Below are positions 1 to 9,033 of a stretch of DNA of 64,000 nucleotides, piece after piece. The translations under genes were made by a program, and so were the position numbers. Numbering within the stretch: position 1 is the stretch's first letter; each line of letters begins with the position of its first letter. Origin of the DNA: Hymenobacter properus (GTDB taxonomy: Bacteria; Bacteroidota; Bacteroidia; Cytophagales; Hymenobacteraceae); assembly GCF_015694735.1 (NCBI RefSeq), contig NZ_JADQDP010000001.1, positions 310,001-374,000 of the forward strand, given 5' to 3'. A model generated the notes under the pieces. It was not told the origin of the DNA and made no database searches. It worked only from the letters and a program-made list of their open reading frames with translations.

Positions 1-1
1 C

Positions 2-838
2 TCGCTGGAAGAAGCCCGCAAAAACCTCAACAAAACCACCATCTACGCCCCGGTAAGCGGCACCATCAGCAAGCTGAACGTGAAGAAAGGCGAGCGCGTG
101 GTGGGCACCACCCAAATGGCCGGCACTGAAATTATGCGCATTGCCAACCTCAACAACATGGAGGTGCGCGTGAACGTGAACGAGAACGATGTGAACAACG
201 TGAACCTCGGCGACTCGGTGGAAGTGGAGGTAGACGCCTATAGCAGCAAGGATGAGAAGTTCCGCGGCCTCGTCACCAACATTGCCAACACAGCCAAGGA
301 CGCCCTCACGGCCGAAGCCGTGACCGAGTTTGAGGTGCGCATCCGCCTGCTGCCCGAGAGCTACAAACACCTTGTGCGTACCGTACGCGGCCAAACCATC
401 GTGCCCTTCCGCCCGGGCATGACGGCTTCGGTCGACATCATCACCGACCGTAAAAACGGCGTGCTGAGCGTGCCGCTGGCTGCCGTGACCACGCGCTCCG
501 ACTCCACCGACCTCAAAAAGGTGGCCAAGGAAGAAGACGAGGGCGGCAAGGGCAAAGTGACCGTGGTGGACAACAAGCCCGCTGCGCCCAAGGCCCAGAT
601 TCAGGAAGTGGTGTTTGTGGTGCGCGACGGCAAGGCCATGATGACGCCGGTGAAAACCGGTATCAGCGACTTCCAGAATATTGAAATCCTGAGCGGGGTG
701 AAGGCCGGCGAACAAGTGGTGAGCGGGCCGTTCCGGGCCGTGGCCAAGACGCTTAAGGACAAAGCCGTGGTCGACATCAAAGATGAAAAGAGCCTGAACA
801 AGGAGGCGCTGAAAGACAACGGCGACTCGGATAAATAA
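2..838 (+). CDS. RND efflux periplasmic adaptor subunit (HlyD/MFP family), 5' end cut off
   Basis: The frame is open from the window edge, so the N-terminus (signal sequence, first lipoyl half, hairpin) is missing. The first visible residues end a helical hairpin and lead into the second lipoyl half-motif (IYAPVSGTISKLNVKKGERV), followed by a beta-barrel domain and a C-terminal membrane-proximal domain ending in a Lys/Asp-rich tail. Known family role: periplasmic linker between an inner-membrane RND or ABC pump and an outer-membrane TolC-like channel. The pump genes would lie outside the window, so the substrate cannot be stated. The frame ends in TAA and is followed by a strong hairpin. The family assignment is fairly safe; RND versus ABC (MacA-like) partner is not decided. 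Confidence 0.85.
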   Translation, partial: SLEEARKNLNKTTIYAPVSGTISKLNVKKGERVVGTTQMAGTEIMRIANLNNMEVRVNVNENDVNNVNLGDSVEVEVDAYSSKDEKFRGLVTNIANTAKDALTAEAVTEFEVRIRLLPESYKHLVRTVRGQTIVPFRPGMTASVDIITDRKNGVLSVPLAAVTTRSDSTDLKKVAKEEDEGGKGKVTVVDNKPAAPKAQIQEVVFVVRDGKAMMTPVKTGISDFQNIEILSGVKAGEQVVSGPFRAVAKTLKDKAVVDIKDEKSLNKEALKDNGDSDK

Positions 839-864
839 AGCACACGAAATCGGCGGAAAGGCCC

Positions 865-901
865 CGAACGTCCTGTTGCGCGCCGCGCGGCAGGACGTTC
901 G
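865..901 (+). terminator. Hairpin terminator after the efflux adaptor
   Basis: An 11-bp perfect stem (865-875 with 891-901, CGAACGTCCTG/CAGGACGTTCG) with an additional GCGCG/CGCGC inner helix, followed by TGCTTTCTTTG. It lies 26 bases after the stop codon. Its 3' arm covers the in-frame GTG at 901, which argues against that codon as the gpsA start. Confidence 0.6.
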
Positions 902-942
902 TGCTTTCTTTGCGGACGACTTCCCACTCCAACTCTGTCCTC

Positions 943-1932
943 TTGGAAAAAATTGCCATGCTCGGCGGCGGCTCCTGGGCCACCGCCCTCACCAAAATCC
1001 TCAGCGAAAACGGCGCCCGCGTCGACTGGTGGCTGCGCGCCAAGGACGACGTGCAGCACCTGCTGCGCACCCGCCACAACCCGCGCTACCTCTCGGCGGT
1101 GCAGTTCGACCTGAACCGCGTGTACCCCACCACCGACCTAGAAGACGCCATCGAAGAAGCCGACTGGCTGGTGCTGGCCGTGCCCGCTGCCTTTGTGCAG
1201 CCGGTGCTGGATAAGCTGGACCGCGACGCGCTGAAGCATAAGCGCGTGGTGTCAGCCATCAAGGGCATGATTCCGAGCAAAAACCAGCTCGTAACCGACT
1301 ACGTGGCCGAGCGTTTCCGGCTGGGGCGCCACCAGTTGGGCGTCATCGCCGGTCCCTGCCACGCCGAAGAGGTGGCCCTGGAAAAGCAGAGCTACCTCAC
1401 CATCGGCTCGCCCGACGCCGGGCTGGCGCTGGAGTTTTGCGAGCTGCTGCGCAACCGCTTCGTAAGCGCCCACCCGGCCGCCGACCTCGACGGCATCGAA
1501 TACTGCGCGGTGATGAAAAACATTATTGCCCTCACCGGCGGCATTGCCCACGGCCTGGGCTACGGCGACAACTTCCTGGCCGTGCTGGTGAGCAACGCGG
1601 TGCAGGAAATCCGTCGTTTTCTGCAAGCCATTAACCCGCAGCCACGCGACCTCTCGGCCTCGGCCTACCTTGGCGACTTGCTGGTGACGGCTTACTCGCA
1701 GTTCTCGCGCAACCGTACCTTCGGCAGCATGGTAGGGCGCGGCTACACCGTGAAATCGGCTCAACTGGAAATGAATATGATAGCCGAGGGCTACTACGCC
1801 GTGAAGTCCATTCATGAGCTGAACAAGAAGCTCAAGGTGAACATGCCTATTACCGAAGCGGCTTACAATGTGCTGTACGAGCGGATTGCGCCGGCCATGG
1901 AAATGGAGATTTTGAAGGAAAAGCTGCGGTGA
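943..1932 (+). CDS. gpsA: Glycerol-3-phosphate dehydrogenase (NAD(P)+)
   Basis: Reduces dihydroxyacetone phosphate to sn-glycerol-3-phosphate, the backbone of phospholipids; cytoplasmic. The N-terminal Rossmann motif KIAMLGGGSWATAL appears immediately after the start, and the family signature with the catalytic Lys follows in the middle (EYCAVMKNIIALTGGIAHGL). Length is 329 aa, normal for GpsA. Start choice: the frame opens with a GTG at 901, but this is inside the upstream terminator hairpin; the TTG at 943 gives MEKIAMLGGGSW, the expected beginning, whereas the ATG at 958 would cut the first beta strand. The 3' end meets a convergent minus-strand frame (DUF3592-like). Confidence 0.93.
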   Translation: MEKIAMLGGGSWATALTKILSENGARVDWWLRAKDDVQHLLRTRHNPRYLSAVQFDLNRVYPTTDLEDAIEEADWLVLAVPAAFVQPVLDKLDRDALKHKRVVSAIKGMIPSKNQLVTDYVAERFRLGRHQLGVIAGPCHAEEVALEKQSYLTIGSPDAGLALEFCELLRNRFVSAHPAADLDGIEYCAVMKNIIALTGGIAHGLGYGDNFLAVLVSNAVQEIRRFLQAINPQPRDLSASAYLGDLLVTAYSQFSRNRTFGSMVGRGYTVKSAQLEMNMIAEGYYAVKSIHELNKKLKVNMPITEAAYNVLYERIAPAMEMEILKEKLR

Positions 1933-2277
1933 GTGTGCTCCTAGTGAAAAAGCTCCGCTGGTGACAATTCGGAAATTTCTTGGATTCTGTTTGTCATAAA
2001 GCAGAACTATACTCTGGCCTTCGGCGAATCTAGGAACAGCTAAAGCCAAGCCTTTTTCGTCTAAAGCTTCTACAACTTCGCCTTGCTGAGTTGTGAATCG
2101 AACAACCGGCCGGATAACTACGATTCGTCCCCAGCAGGTCTTGTTTGTCACGATTATTCCTTGTGTCCGAACTGCATTTTGACGAAAAAGCTCATCCTCA
2201 TAGTCGATGGCTTTGCCAAACATCAAGAGCAAAGCACCTACCACAGCGAGGATAATCAGAAAGAAAACCGGGTTCAT
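1252..2277 (-). CDS. DUF3592-like small membrane protein whose frame runs antisense into gpsA
   Basis: The gene-like part covers about the first 110 codons, from the ATG at 2277: a membrane helix (PVFFLIILAVVGALLLMFG) and then a beta-rich domain with the DUF3592 pattern (RTQGIIVTNKTCWG, then a VLLYDKQNPRNF end motif). That domain finishes near 1945, just before the gpsA stop codon, but no stop codon follows in frame. The reading frame continues for more than 200 further codons on the antisense strand of gpsA, down to 1252, and that part has no protein-like features I recognise. The natural stop may have been lost or a frameshift may have occurred: in another frame a TAG lies about 10 codons further. 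Function of DUF3592 proteins is unknown. The N-terminal part is probably real; the stated 3' end is uncertain. Confidence 0.5.
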   Translation of the reverse strand: MNPVFFLIILAVVGALLLMFGKAIDYEDELFRQNAVRTQGIIVTNKTCWGRIVVIRPVVRFTTQQGEVVEALDEKGLALAVPRFAEGQSIVLLYDKQNPRNFRIVTSGAFSLGAHSPQLFLQNLHFHGRRNPLVQHIVSRFGNRHVHLELLVQLMNGLHGVVALGYHIHFQLSRFHGVAAPYHAAEGTVARELRVSRHQQVAKVGRGREVAWLRVNGLQKTTDFLHRVAHQHGQEVVAVAQAVGNAAGEGNNVFHHRAVFDAVEVGGRVGAYEAVAQQLAKLQRQPGVGRADGEVALLFQGHLFGVAGTGDDAQLVAPQPETLGHVVGYELVFARNHALDG

Positions 2278-2342
2278 ATGCTCCACTAGGTCTCTATTTA
2301 GATTTAAAGGTGCATTAGGCTGAACTCCCATTTAAAATCTCA

Positions 2343-3215
2343 ATGAAAGTAGTCGGCTTCACCTTCGTCCGCAACGCCATCAAATTCGACTACCCGGCGG
2401 TCGAAAGCATCAACTCGTTGCTGCCATTGTGCGATGAAGTCGTCGTTGCCGTCGGCAACTCTGAGGACGACACTCTTGCATTAGTGCTAAGCATCGGCTC
2501 GCCTAAAATCCGCATTATCGAAACCGTGTGGGACAATACCCTGCGTGAGGGCGGCCGGGTGCTGGCCGTGGAAACCGACAAAGCCCTGGCCGCCGTGCCC
2601 GCCGATGCTGACTGGGCCATTTACCTGCAAGCCGACGAGGTGTTACACGAAGCCGACTACCCGGCCATCCGGGCCGGCATGGAGCGCTGGAAGAACGATA
2701 AAACGGTAGATGGCCTGCTGCTGAACTACCGCCACTTTTATGGTTCTTACGACTACGTGGGCGACTCTTACCGCTGGTACCGTCGCGAAATCCGCATCGT
2801 GCGGCCGGGCATTGGCGTGTATTCGTATCGCGACGCGCAGGGCTTCCGCAAAGGCGACAACCAGAAGCTCCGCGTGAAGCTGCTCGACGCCACCGTGCAC
2901 CACTACGGCTGGGTAAAGGCGCCGGCCGCCATGCAGCGCAAGCAGGAAACCTTCAACAAGCTGTGGCATTCCGACGATTGGGTGGCCCAAAACGTGGTGC
3001 CCGCCGCCGAGTTTGACTACAGCCAGGTTGATTCGCTGCTGCGTTTCACGGGCACACACCCGGCGGTGCTGGCGGCCCGCATTAGGCAGCAAAACTGGCA
3101 GTACGAGCACGACATGACCCGTAACCGCTACCGCTTCAAGGACCGGCTAAAGCACTGGCTCGAACGGGCCACCGGCTACCGCCTGGGCGAATACCGCAAC
3201 TATCAACTGGTTTGA
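2343..3215 (+). CDS. Glycosyltransferase family 2-like protein
   Basis: 290 aa. The N-terminus (MKVVGFTFVRNAIKFDYPAVESI) and the nucleotide-sugar-binding region with an acidic motif (WAIYLQADEVLHEADY) match a GT-A fold of the GT2 superfamily as found in Bacteroidota, with the DxD-equivalent reduced to ADE. No membrane segment, so it probably acts in the cytoplasm on a surface-glycan or lipid acceptor; the sugar and the acceptor cannot be read from the sequence. It is followed after 12 bases by a small EamA-type transporter, and the two are probably co-transcribed. Confidence 0.8.
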   Translation: MKVVGFTFVRNAIKFDYPAVESINSLLPLCDEVVVAVGNSEDDTLALVLSIGSPKIRIIETVWDNTLREGGRVLAVETDKALAAVPADADWAIYLQADEVLHEADYPAIRAGMERWKNDKTVDGLLLNYRHFYGSYDYVGDSYRWYRREIRIVRPGIGVYSYRDAQGFRKGDNQKLRVKLLDATVHHYGWVKAPAAMQRKQETFNKLWHSDDWVAQNVVPAAEFDYSQVDSLLRFTGTHPAVLAARIRQQNWQYEHDMTRNRYRFKDRLKHWLERATGYRLGEYRNYQLV

Positions 3216-3227
3216 AGCCCACCGCGC

Positions 3228-3653
3228 ATGAACTGGCTGCCGCTTGCCTTGCTCACCGCCTTCTGCCTGGCGCAGTACAACTTGTTTATCAAACTAGCCT
3301 CCAACCACCTGCCGCCGGCGGTGGGGGCAGTGGTGCTGCAACTGGTGGCCGCCGCGCTGGGAGCCATTTGGCTGCTGCGCCTGAAGATGCAGGGTGCTCC
3401 GCTGCCGCTGAGCCCGCGCGGGCTGGGGCTGGCGGCGCTGGCAGGGGTGGGCGTGGGGCTGGCCGAAATTCTGACCTTTGTGGTGTTTCAGCGGGGCGTC
3501 AACTCGTCGGTAGGCACGCCGGTAATTGTGGGTGGTTCGGTGTTACTCACGGCGCTGTTGGGACTGGGGTTTCTGCGCGAAAGTATCACGCTGGCCCAGT
3601 TGGGCGGCCTGGTGCTGATAGTAGCCGGTATCGCGCTTGTAGCCCGCGGATAA
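3228..3653 (+). CDS. Small EamA/DMT-type membrane transporter (half-size)
   Basis: 141 aa with four hydrophobic helices, i.e. one EamA repeat rather than the ten-helix two-repeat DMT form. The C-terminal motif (ESITLAQLGGLVLIVAGIAL) is typical of the family. Half-size DMT proteins work as homo- or heterodimers (EmrE-like or ArnE/F-like); in ArnE/F relatives the cargo is an undecaprenyl-linked sugar. The preceding glycosyltransferase, 12 bases upstream, makes a role in sugar-lipid movement plausible, but this is inference. The 3' end lies 3 bases from the stop codon of the convergent membrane protein. Confidence 0.78.
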   Translation: MNWLPLALLTAFCLAQYNLFIKLASNHLPPAVGAVVLQLVAAALGAIWLLRLKMQGAPLPLSPRGLGLAALAGVGVGLAEILTFVVFQRGVNSSVGTPVIVGGSVLLTALLGLGFLRESITLAQLGGLVLIVAGIALVARG

Positions 3654-3656
3654 AGG

Positions 3657-5435
3657 CTAGTCGTGCCTCCAGGCGTTGGCCTGCAAAGGGAAATCAGCCG
3701 GCACCACGTAAATATCGACTTCCGCATTGTGATAGGCCGGCGCAAACGGGAAGCGCGGTTTGAAGAAGCCCCGGTCACTAGGAAAGGCTACAACATAGCG
3801 GTAGCGCACGCCGGGTTGCTGCAAGTTGTCGAAATGCCACGGGCGCTGGCGCTCCTCGGAATGGGCGTAAAACCGAAAGAATAGATTGTGGGTGGGCTCG
3901 GGAATAAGCACCGGGCCGGGCGCGTGGGCGGCCAGCCAGCGCAAGCCGGCGTGGTATGAGTCATTGGTGCTGCGCGCCGCGGGATTGACGCGCACCACGG
4001 CATAGGTTTCGTAAGTAGCAAACAGGATGGCCAGCGTAGTCAAAGAGCGGCGCAAAAGCCACGACGCGGGCCAGCGAAGCAGTGCCCAATCGACCACTAA
4101 GCCCAGCAGCATGAAAAAGAAGCAGGCCTTGTACAGCATCACGCGCTCAGGAGGAAACACGTGCTGGAATGCGATGATAACGTAAGGCAGCCCTATAAAC
4201 CACAACGCAGGCAGTCCCAGTTGCCTCAAACGAGCGGCTTGCACATAGGCCAGTTGACCTTTACGAGCCAGATAGAACATCCAGCCCACCAGCCCCAGCA
4301 CGGGCAGGGTGATAAGCGCGCCGAGTGTGCGCTGTCCGGCCAGGAAACCTTCGTTGTGCCAGATGTAGGCCGGAAATCCCGCCCAGAAAACGGCCGGCTC
4401 CAAAGGGGCCACGTACCCGTTGCCCACCAATTTATCAAAGCCAGATACCAGCAGTAGCGGAGAGTACAGCACCACAATTCCTGCGCCTACCACGCCGCCC
4501 ACAAAGGCTGCGGCCGCCAAATGGAGCCACTGGCCTCTGCAAATGAAACGGAGCGCCAGCCACGAAAAGGCCGAAGCCAGCACGTAAGCAAACGTGGGCA
4601 CGGTATAGCCGCCCACGATGCCTGACACCGCCAGCGCCAGCCAGGCCGCGCGCGGCCTAGCCGTGCCCTCGCCCAAACGCAGGACGGAGTAGAAAACAAC
4701 CCCCGCCAGCCCAATAAGCAGCCAGTAGCCGCGCCCGACGCCCGCATGGTACAGGCTGAGCTGCAGCCACCCAAACCCCGCCGTTGCCACCACGGTCGCC
4801 CGAAAACCCAGCCGCAGCCGCAGCATGGCAAACCACCCCACCGTAGCCACTGTGCTGATGAGCAGCACGGGGAGCCGCATGCTCCACCAAAAACCGGGGT
4901 TAAGCTGGTAAAACAGCCAGCTGATGGTGTTGGAGAAAACGTGGTTGTTGGGAATAGGATAGTATGCGCTGGTTGCAAACAGGCCCTTGCTCACAAATAC
5001 CTCGTAGGATACCGCGTCATCGTACTCCGGATTGGTGAGGCTGAAGAATATCCGTAGGGCGGTGAGGATTATTAATAGGCCACCGGCCCAGCGTCGCTCC
5101 ACGGCATTTAGCCGCAAGCCTTGCCGCAATTGGTGCCATGAATCGCCAACTTCCAGCTTGAGTAAGTCAAATTCCCTACGGCCCGCGGCCGTAGTTAAAA
5201 CCACTACGGCTATTAGGTTGCTTGTGCAGCAAACCCAGGCTAAGCCTGCGCCGAGCCGTGAAAAGTCGGAGCCCGAGAAGGCACGCGTACGCCAGTTATA
5301 AAACGGGAAAATGACATCCAACGACCAGGCTTCAGCCCAATCCACAGTTCGGAATACTACCGCAGCGAAGCCGGACGTAGCGGCAATTATTACTGCTCCC
5401 AGGAGCAACCAAAATGTAATTCTGGGTAACGTCAT
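3657..5435 (-). CDS. Multi-pass membrane protein, GT-C / glycosyltransferase family 39-like
   Basis: 592 aa with about a dozen hydrophobic segments. After the first helices a periplasmic loop carries an acidic motif (NPEYDDAVSYEVF) followed by YYPIPNNHVFSN, the arrangement seen in GT39/PMT-like and ArnT-like polyprenyl-phosphate-dependent glycosyltransferases. The C-terminal 100 residues form a soluble periplasmic domain. The sugar donor and target are unknown. The ATG overlaps the maf stop codon by 4 bases, which suggests translational coupling in a DUF1015-maf-GT39 operon. Confidence 0.7.
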   Translation of the reverse strand: MTLPRITFWLLLGAVIIAATSGFAAVVFRTVDWAEAWSLDVIFPFYNWRTRAFSGSDFSRLGAGLAWVCCTSNLIAVVVLTTAAGRREFDLLKLEVGDSWHQLRQGLRLNAVERRWAGGLLIILTALRIFFSLTNPEYDDAVSYEVFVSKGLFATSAYYPIPNNHVFSNTISWLFYQLNPGFWWSMRLPVLLISTVATVGWFAMLRLRLGFRATVVATAGFGWLQLSLYHAGVGRGYWLLIGLAGVVFYSVLRLGEGTARPRAAWLALAVSGIVGGYTVPTFAYVLASAFSWLALRFICRGQWLHLAAAAFVGGVVGAGIVVLYSPLLLVSGFDKLVGNGYVAPLEPAVFWAGFPAYIWHNEGFLAGQRTLGALITLPVLGLVGWMFYLARKGQLAYVQAARLRQLGLPALWFIGLPYVIIAFQHVFPPERVMLYKACFFFMLLGLVVDWALLRWPASWLLRRSLTTLAILFATYETYAVVRVNPAARSTNDSYHAGLRWLAAHAPGPVLIPEPTHNLFFRFYAHSEERQRPWHFDNLQQPGVRYRYVVAFPSDRGFFKPRFPFAPAYHNAEVDIYVVPADFPLQANAWRHD

Positions 5436-6052
5436 CCTGCTTTAAAATCAGCAGGTGCAGTATTAAGGCCATTCCAGGCGGCGGCTGGGCCAAGCAAATT
5501 CTCCAGCTCTTCCCAAACCCGATGCACGGGCAGCCCCATCACGTTAAAGTAAGAACCTTCAAGGCGCGTCACGCCCACCATGCCAATCCAGTCCTGCGCG
5601 CCATAGGCGCCGGCCTTGTCGAAGGGTTTAGCGGTTTCGATGTAATGGCTGATTTCGGCAGGCGACAGCGGGCGGAAATGCACGGTGGTTTGGTCAGAAA
5701 ACAGTACTTCGCGCCCATTGCCGGTGCGCAGGCAGACTCCGGTAAATACCTCGTGCGACCGGCCCTGCAGGCGGGTGAGCATGGCGGTAGCCTCGGCCAC
5801 GTCGGCGGGCTTGTTCAACACGACGTCGTCGAGGCACACAATGGTGTCGGCTGTGAGCACTACTTCGTCGGGGGCAAGGGTTGCCACGTAGGCAGCGGCT
5901 TTGCGGGCAGCCAAATATTCGGCTACCTCGGCCCGGCGCAGGTGGTCTGGAAACTCCTCGTCCACATCCACCAGACGGATTTCATAGCGCAACCCAAGGT
6001 CGGACAGCAGTTGGCGACGACGGGGCGAATTAGATGCAAGAATGAGTTTCAC
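5432..6052 (-). CDS. maf: Maf family nucleoside triphosphate pyrophosphatase
   Basis: 206 aa. It begins with the Maf signature LILASNSPRRRQLL and carries the conserved KAAAYVA segment and the TADTIVCLDD motif with its metal-binding Asp. Maf proteins hydrolyse dTTP, UTP or modified pyrimidine nucleotides to monophosphates, a house-cleaning function in the cytoplasm, and some affect septation. It overlaps its upstream neighbour (DUF1015) and its downstream neighbour (GT39-like) by 4 bases each, so the three genes form one tightly coupled operon. The last 20 residues extend a little beyond the family core. Confidence 0.92.
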   Translation of the reverse strand: MKLILASNSPRRRQLLSDLGLRYEIRLVDVDEEFPDHLRRAEVAEYLAARKAAAYVATLAPDEVVLTADTIVCLDDVVLNKPADVAEATAMLTRLQGRSHEVFTGVCLRTGNGREVLFSDQTTVHFRPLSPAEISHYIETAKPFDKAGAYGAQDWIGMVGVTRLEGSYFNVMGLPVHRVWEELENLLGPAAAWNGLNTAPADFKAG

Positions 6053-7383
6053 GCGGGTAGGGCAGAGGCTTGAAAATATTCGGCAAATGGATTGCCGGTT
6101 TCGTCGTCGGCAATGCTGCTAAAGAGAAAGCCACCGATGGTTTTGGGGTAGAAAAACGTTGATTTTGGGGGCATCACGGCGCCGGAGTGGCACACGGCTT
6201 CCACTTCGGCCATGGTCACCTCGTTCACAATAAACGCCGCCACAGCCTCACCGCGGTCCACCCGCTGCAGGCAGTCGAACAGGTTGCGCACGTAGGCCAC
6301 GCCCGGCCACGCCCGCTGGGCATCGGCTCCCATCACGCCCAGCACTTGCTGAAATACGAAATAATGCAGCACTGTCAAATCCAGTGCCTTCACCTGTGGC
6401 GTGGTTGGCCAGTCCAGCAGAGTGTGGGCTTCGGGGCGCAGGCGCAGCTTGTAAGCTTGGCCGGCCAGATACAGACCAAACGCCCACGGCTTGCCGGCAA
6501 TGATTTCGGGCAGGTCATTGGCGTCTTCCTTGGGCGTGACGACAAAATAGGTTTCCAGTGCTCGCAGCATGTCCGGCACGGTATGGCCGTTGGGCAACTC
6601 CAGCAGCAGGCGATGGGTAGGCAAAATCCGGAGGTCGTCAGCGGCCGCGTTGGTGAGGTACATGAGGTGGTAGTTCCAGGGCTCGCGGCCGGTGACAGTG
6701 CCGTTGGCGGCCAGCTCCCGGGCCTGGCGGTAGGCCAGCGAGCCTTCGTAGCGGTGGTGGCCATCGGCCAAAATCACCTCCTTTGCTTCCAGCACTGCCT
6801 GAAACCGGCGAATAATGGACGCGTCATTAATTACGGCCAGTACGTCGCGCGCCCCCTGGTAGTCTTCCACTGTTTCGTAGAGCGGCGAGCGCATGGCTTC
6901 GTCGAGGTAGTTTTCCAGCTCGAAATCGTCGTCGCGGTACAGGCCATGGGTGGCACTGGTCTGAAACTGCGTGCGGGCCAGTAGCTCGGCCCGGTCGTTC
7001 ACCGAAGCGGGCAAGGTGTTTTCATGTCGCAGCACCACATTCTCGGCCCAATCGTAAGCCCTGATGTGGCACATAAAGCCCTTGCGGCAATACTCGCGCG
7101 TACTCCCTGGTAGGCGGAAGTACTGGTAATAAACATAGATGCCCGGCATTTCATCCTGCCGCAACACGCCCGAGGCTTTCCACTCAGCTAGGCGTATAGC
7201 AGCGGCGGCGGCTGGGTCGGCGTCGCCCGGTACGGTGAGGTGAATGGAGTTCAGCGGGTTGTGATACAGTGCTTCCCGCTGTTTAGCCGACACCACATCA
7301 AACAGCGGCGACACAAGCGCATCGATGTTGATGCTGAGGGTGGGGTTGTAGCGCCAGCCGCGTACGGGTTGAATTTCAGCCAA
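6049..7383 (-). CDS. DUF1015 family protein
   Basis: 444 aa. It has the DUF1015 hallmarks: PVRGWRYNP at the N-terminus, an EYCRKGFMCHIRAYDW-type segment, and the conserved motif ILADGHHRYEGSLAYRQ near the middle. These proteins are widespread; a link to serine or phosphoserine metabolism has been proposed for some members, but no activity can be deduced here. The start codon is TTG (7383); it gives the expected MAEIQPVRGWRYNP beginning and no better ATG is present. First gene of the DUF1015-maf-GT39 operon. Confidence 0.85.
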   Translation of the reverse strand: MAEIQPVRGWRYNPTLSINIDALVSPLFDVVSAKQREALYHNPLNSIHLTVPGDADPAAAAAIRLAEWKASGVLRQDEMPGIYVYYQYFRLPGSTREYCRKGFMCHIRAYDWAENVVLRHENTLPASVNDRAELLARTQFQTSATHGLYRDDDFELENYLDEAMRSPLYETVEDYQGARDVLAVINDASIIRRFQAVLEAKEVILADGHHRYEGSLAYRQARELAANGTVTGREPWNYHLMYLTNAAADDLRILPTHRLLLELPNGHTVPDMLRALETYFVVTPKEDANDLPEIIAGKPWAFGLYLAGQAYKLRLRPEAHTLLDWPTTPQVKALDLTVLHYFVFQQVLGVMGADAQRAWPGVAYVRNLFDCLQRVDRGEAVAAFIVNEVTMAEVEAVCHSGAVMPPKSTFFYPKTIGGFLFSSIADDETGNPFAEYFQASALPA

Positions 7384-7507
7384 GGGGAGAGGGTAGTTTT
7401 GAATGTTGGGTTTTGAGGGTTGAATGGCGAAGTAGGAGGTTCCTTGGGAAATATTGAGCAGCTATTAGGGTATTTAAACACTTAAACCGCAACATTCAAC
7501 ACTTTCC

Positions 7508-8158
7508 TCACGGTGCCAAGCGGCTGCGCTGCCAGCCCTGGCCGGCGCGCTCGTACACTATTCGGTCGTGCAGGCGGCTTGGGCGGCCCTGCCAGAACTC
7601 CACGCGGTGCGGGCGCAGGATGTAGCCGCCCCAATTCTCGGGCCGGGGTAGTGGGTCCTGCCCTTTGAATTGTTCCTCCAATTCCTGCTCGCGCGCTTCC
7701 AGTTCTTCCCGGCTGCCAATTACCTGGCTCTGCGGCGAGGCCCAGGCGCCGAGCTGGCTACCGCGGGGCCGGCTCTGAAAATATTCGGTCGACATGGCTG
7801 GGGGCGCTTTCTCCACGCGGCCTTCCACGCGCACCTGGCGTTCCAGGCCGGGCCAGAAAAAGTTGAGCGCGGCTAGCGGCTGCTCGGCTAGTTCCTGCCC
7901 CTTGCGGGAATCGTAGTTGGTGTAAAACAAGAAGCCGGCGTCGTCAGGCAGGCCTTTGAGCAACACCACGCGCGAAGAGGGCTGCCCGGCTGCGTTCACA
8001 GTGCTGAGCGTGAGGGCGGTGGGCTCATCGAGTTTAGCGGCCAGGGCTTCGTCCAGCCACTGCCGGAACTGCTGCACGGCGTCGGGCAGCACATCAGTTT
8101 CGGCTAGAGTGCGCTGCGAGTAGGTTTTGCGTAAATCGGCGAGTTGCGTGTCGTTCAT
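7508..8158 (-). CDS. pdxH: Pyridoxamine/pyridoxine 5'-phosphate oxidase
   Basis: 216 aa. An FMN-dependent enzyme that oxidises pyridoxine or pyridoxamine 5'-phosphate to pyridoxal 5'-phosphate, the last step of vitamin B6 synthesis and salvage. Visible motifs: [32 protein letters not shown] and the C-terminal signature [19 protein letters not shown]. The ATG at 8158 ([13 protein letters not shown]) is chosen because the extra 23 upstream codons are Pro/Arg-rich and not conserved-looking. The PLP product is used by HisC, the SPT-like enzyme and others in the window. Confidence 0.95.
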   Translation of the reverse strand: MNDTQLADLRKTYSQRTLAETDVLPDAVQQFRQWLDEALAAKLDEPTALTLSTVNAAGQPSSRVVLLKGLPDDAGFLFYTNYDSRKGQELAEQPLAALNFFWPGLERQVRVEGRVEKAPPAMSTEYFQSRPRGSQLGAWASPQSQVIGSREELEAREQELEEQFKGQDPLPRPENWGGYILRPHRVEFWQGRPSRLHDRIVYERAGQGWQRSRLAP

Positions 8159-8382
8159 GAATGCAAAGGAAATGCGCACGGGCGGTGGCCCGGCAGGCCT
8201 GGGCCGCCGTATAACCCTACGGAACATTTTTAACCGGCCTATAGTCTTATTTAACCCGGCTGGGCCATAGCCGGGCGGTGTTGGCGCCGCAAGTTACTAC
8301 CGCCGCCGAAGGCGCTCCGGCCGGGTGCCTTCTCCAAAGGCCATGGTGCCCCACTTATTCTCTTCCTCCTGACTTTCTTCTT

Positions 8383-8940
8383 ATGCGCCCAGGAACCTTG
8401 CTCATCTCTCAGCCCTTTCTGGGCGACCCCAATTTTGAACGTAGCGTGGTGCTTCTTTGCCGCGACGAGCCCGAGGATGGCTCATTTGGCCTTGTGCTGA
8501 ACCGCCTCACCAACCTCACCCTCGGGGATGTGCTAGACTTGCCCACGCACCTCGCCACAGCGGCCGGCGACCTGCCTCTTTACATGGGCGGCCCCGTTGA
8601 GCCAAACACCCTACACTACCTGCATCGCCGCGCCGATTTGCCCGGCGCGCAGGACTTAGGCCAGGACGTGTACTGGGGCGGCGACTTTGAGCTGCTGCTG
8701 GGCCTGTTGGGGAGCGGCGCCGTTACGGCCGATGAAATTCGCCTCTTTGCAGGCTATTCGGGTTGGTCGGCCGGCCAGCTGGCCGGCGAATTGCAAGGCC
8801 AGAGTTGGATACGACACCCCGCAAGCGCCGGGAAAGTGTTTACTTTGGCATCGGATGCCTTCTGGCGCGATATTCTGCGGGAGAAAGGCGGGCGGTTCAA
8901 GGTTTTGGCCAACTACCCCGTCGACCCCCGCCTGAATTGA
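8383..8940 (+). CDS. YqgE/AlgH family protein (DUF179)
   Basis: 185 aa. It starts with the family signature PGTLLISQPFLGDPNFERSV, followed by SFGLVLNRLTN and the GGPV and GYSGWSAGQL motifs. The ATG at 8383 is preferred; the 35 additional upstream codons do not resemble the family. AlgH was first described as a regulator of alginate synthesis in Pseudomonas, but the biochemical function of the family is not established. Transcribed divergently from pdxH. Confidence 0.9.
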   Translation: MRPGTLLISQPFLGDPNFERSVVLLCRDEPEDGSFGLVLNRLTNLTLGDVLDLPTHLATAAGDLPLYMGGPVEPNTLHYLHRRADLPGAQDLGQDVYWGGDFELLLGLLGSGAVTADEIRLFAGYSGWSAGQLAGELQGQSWIRHPASAGKVFTLASDAFWRDILREKGGRFKVLANYPVDPRLN

Positions 8941-9033
8941 TACCGGTAGGCGGATAATATTTTCCTTTTTGTTTCTACTTTTTTTGCGCGCTCCTCTGGC
9001 CCTATAGCACAGGGCTGGCTTTTACGAAGATTT

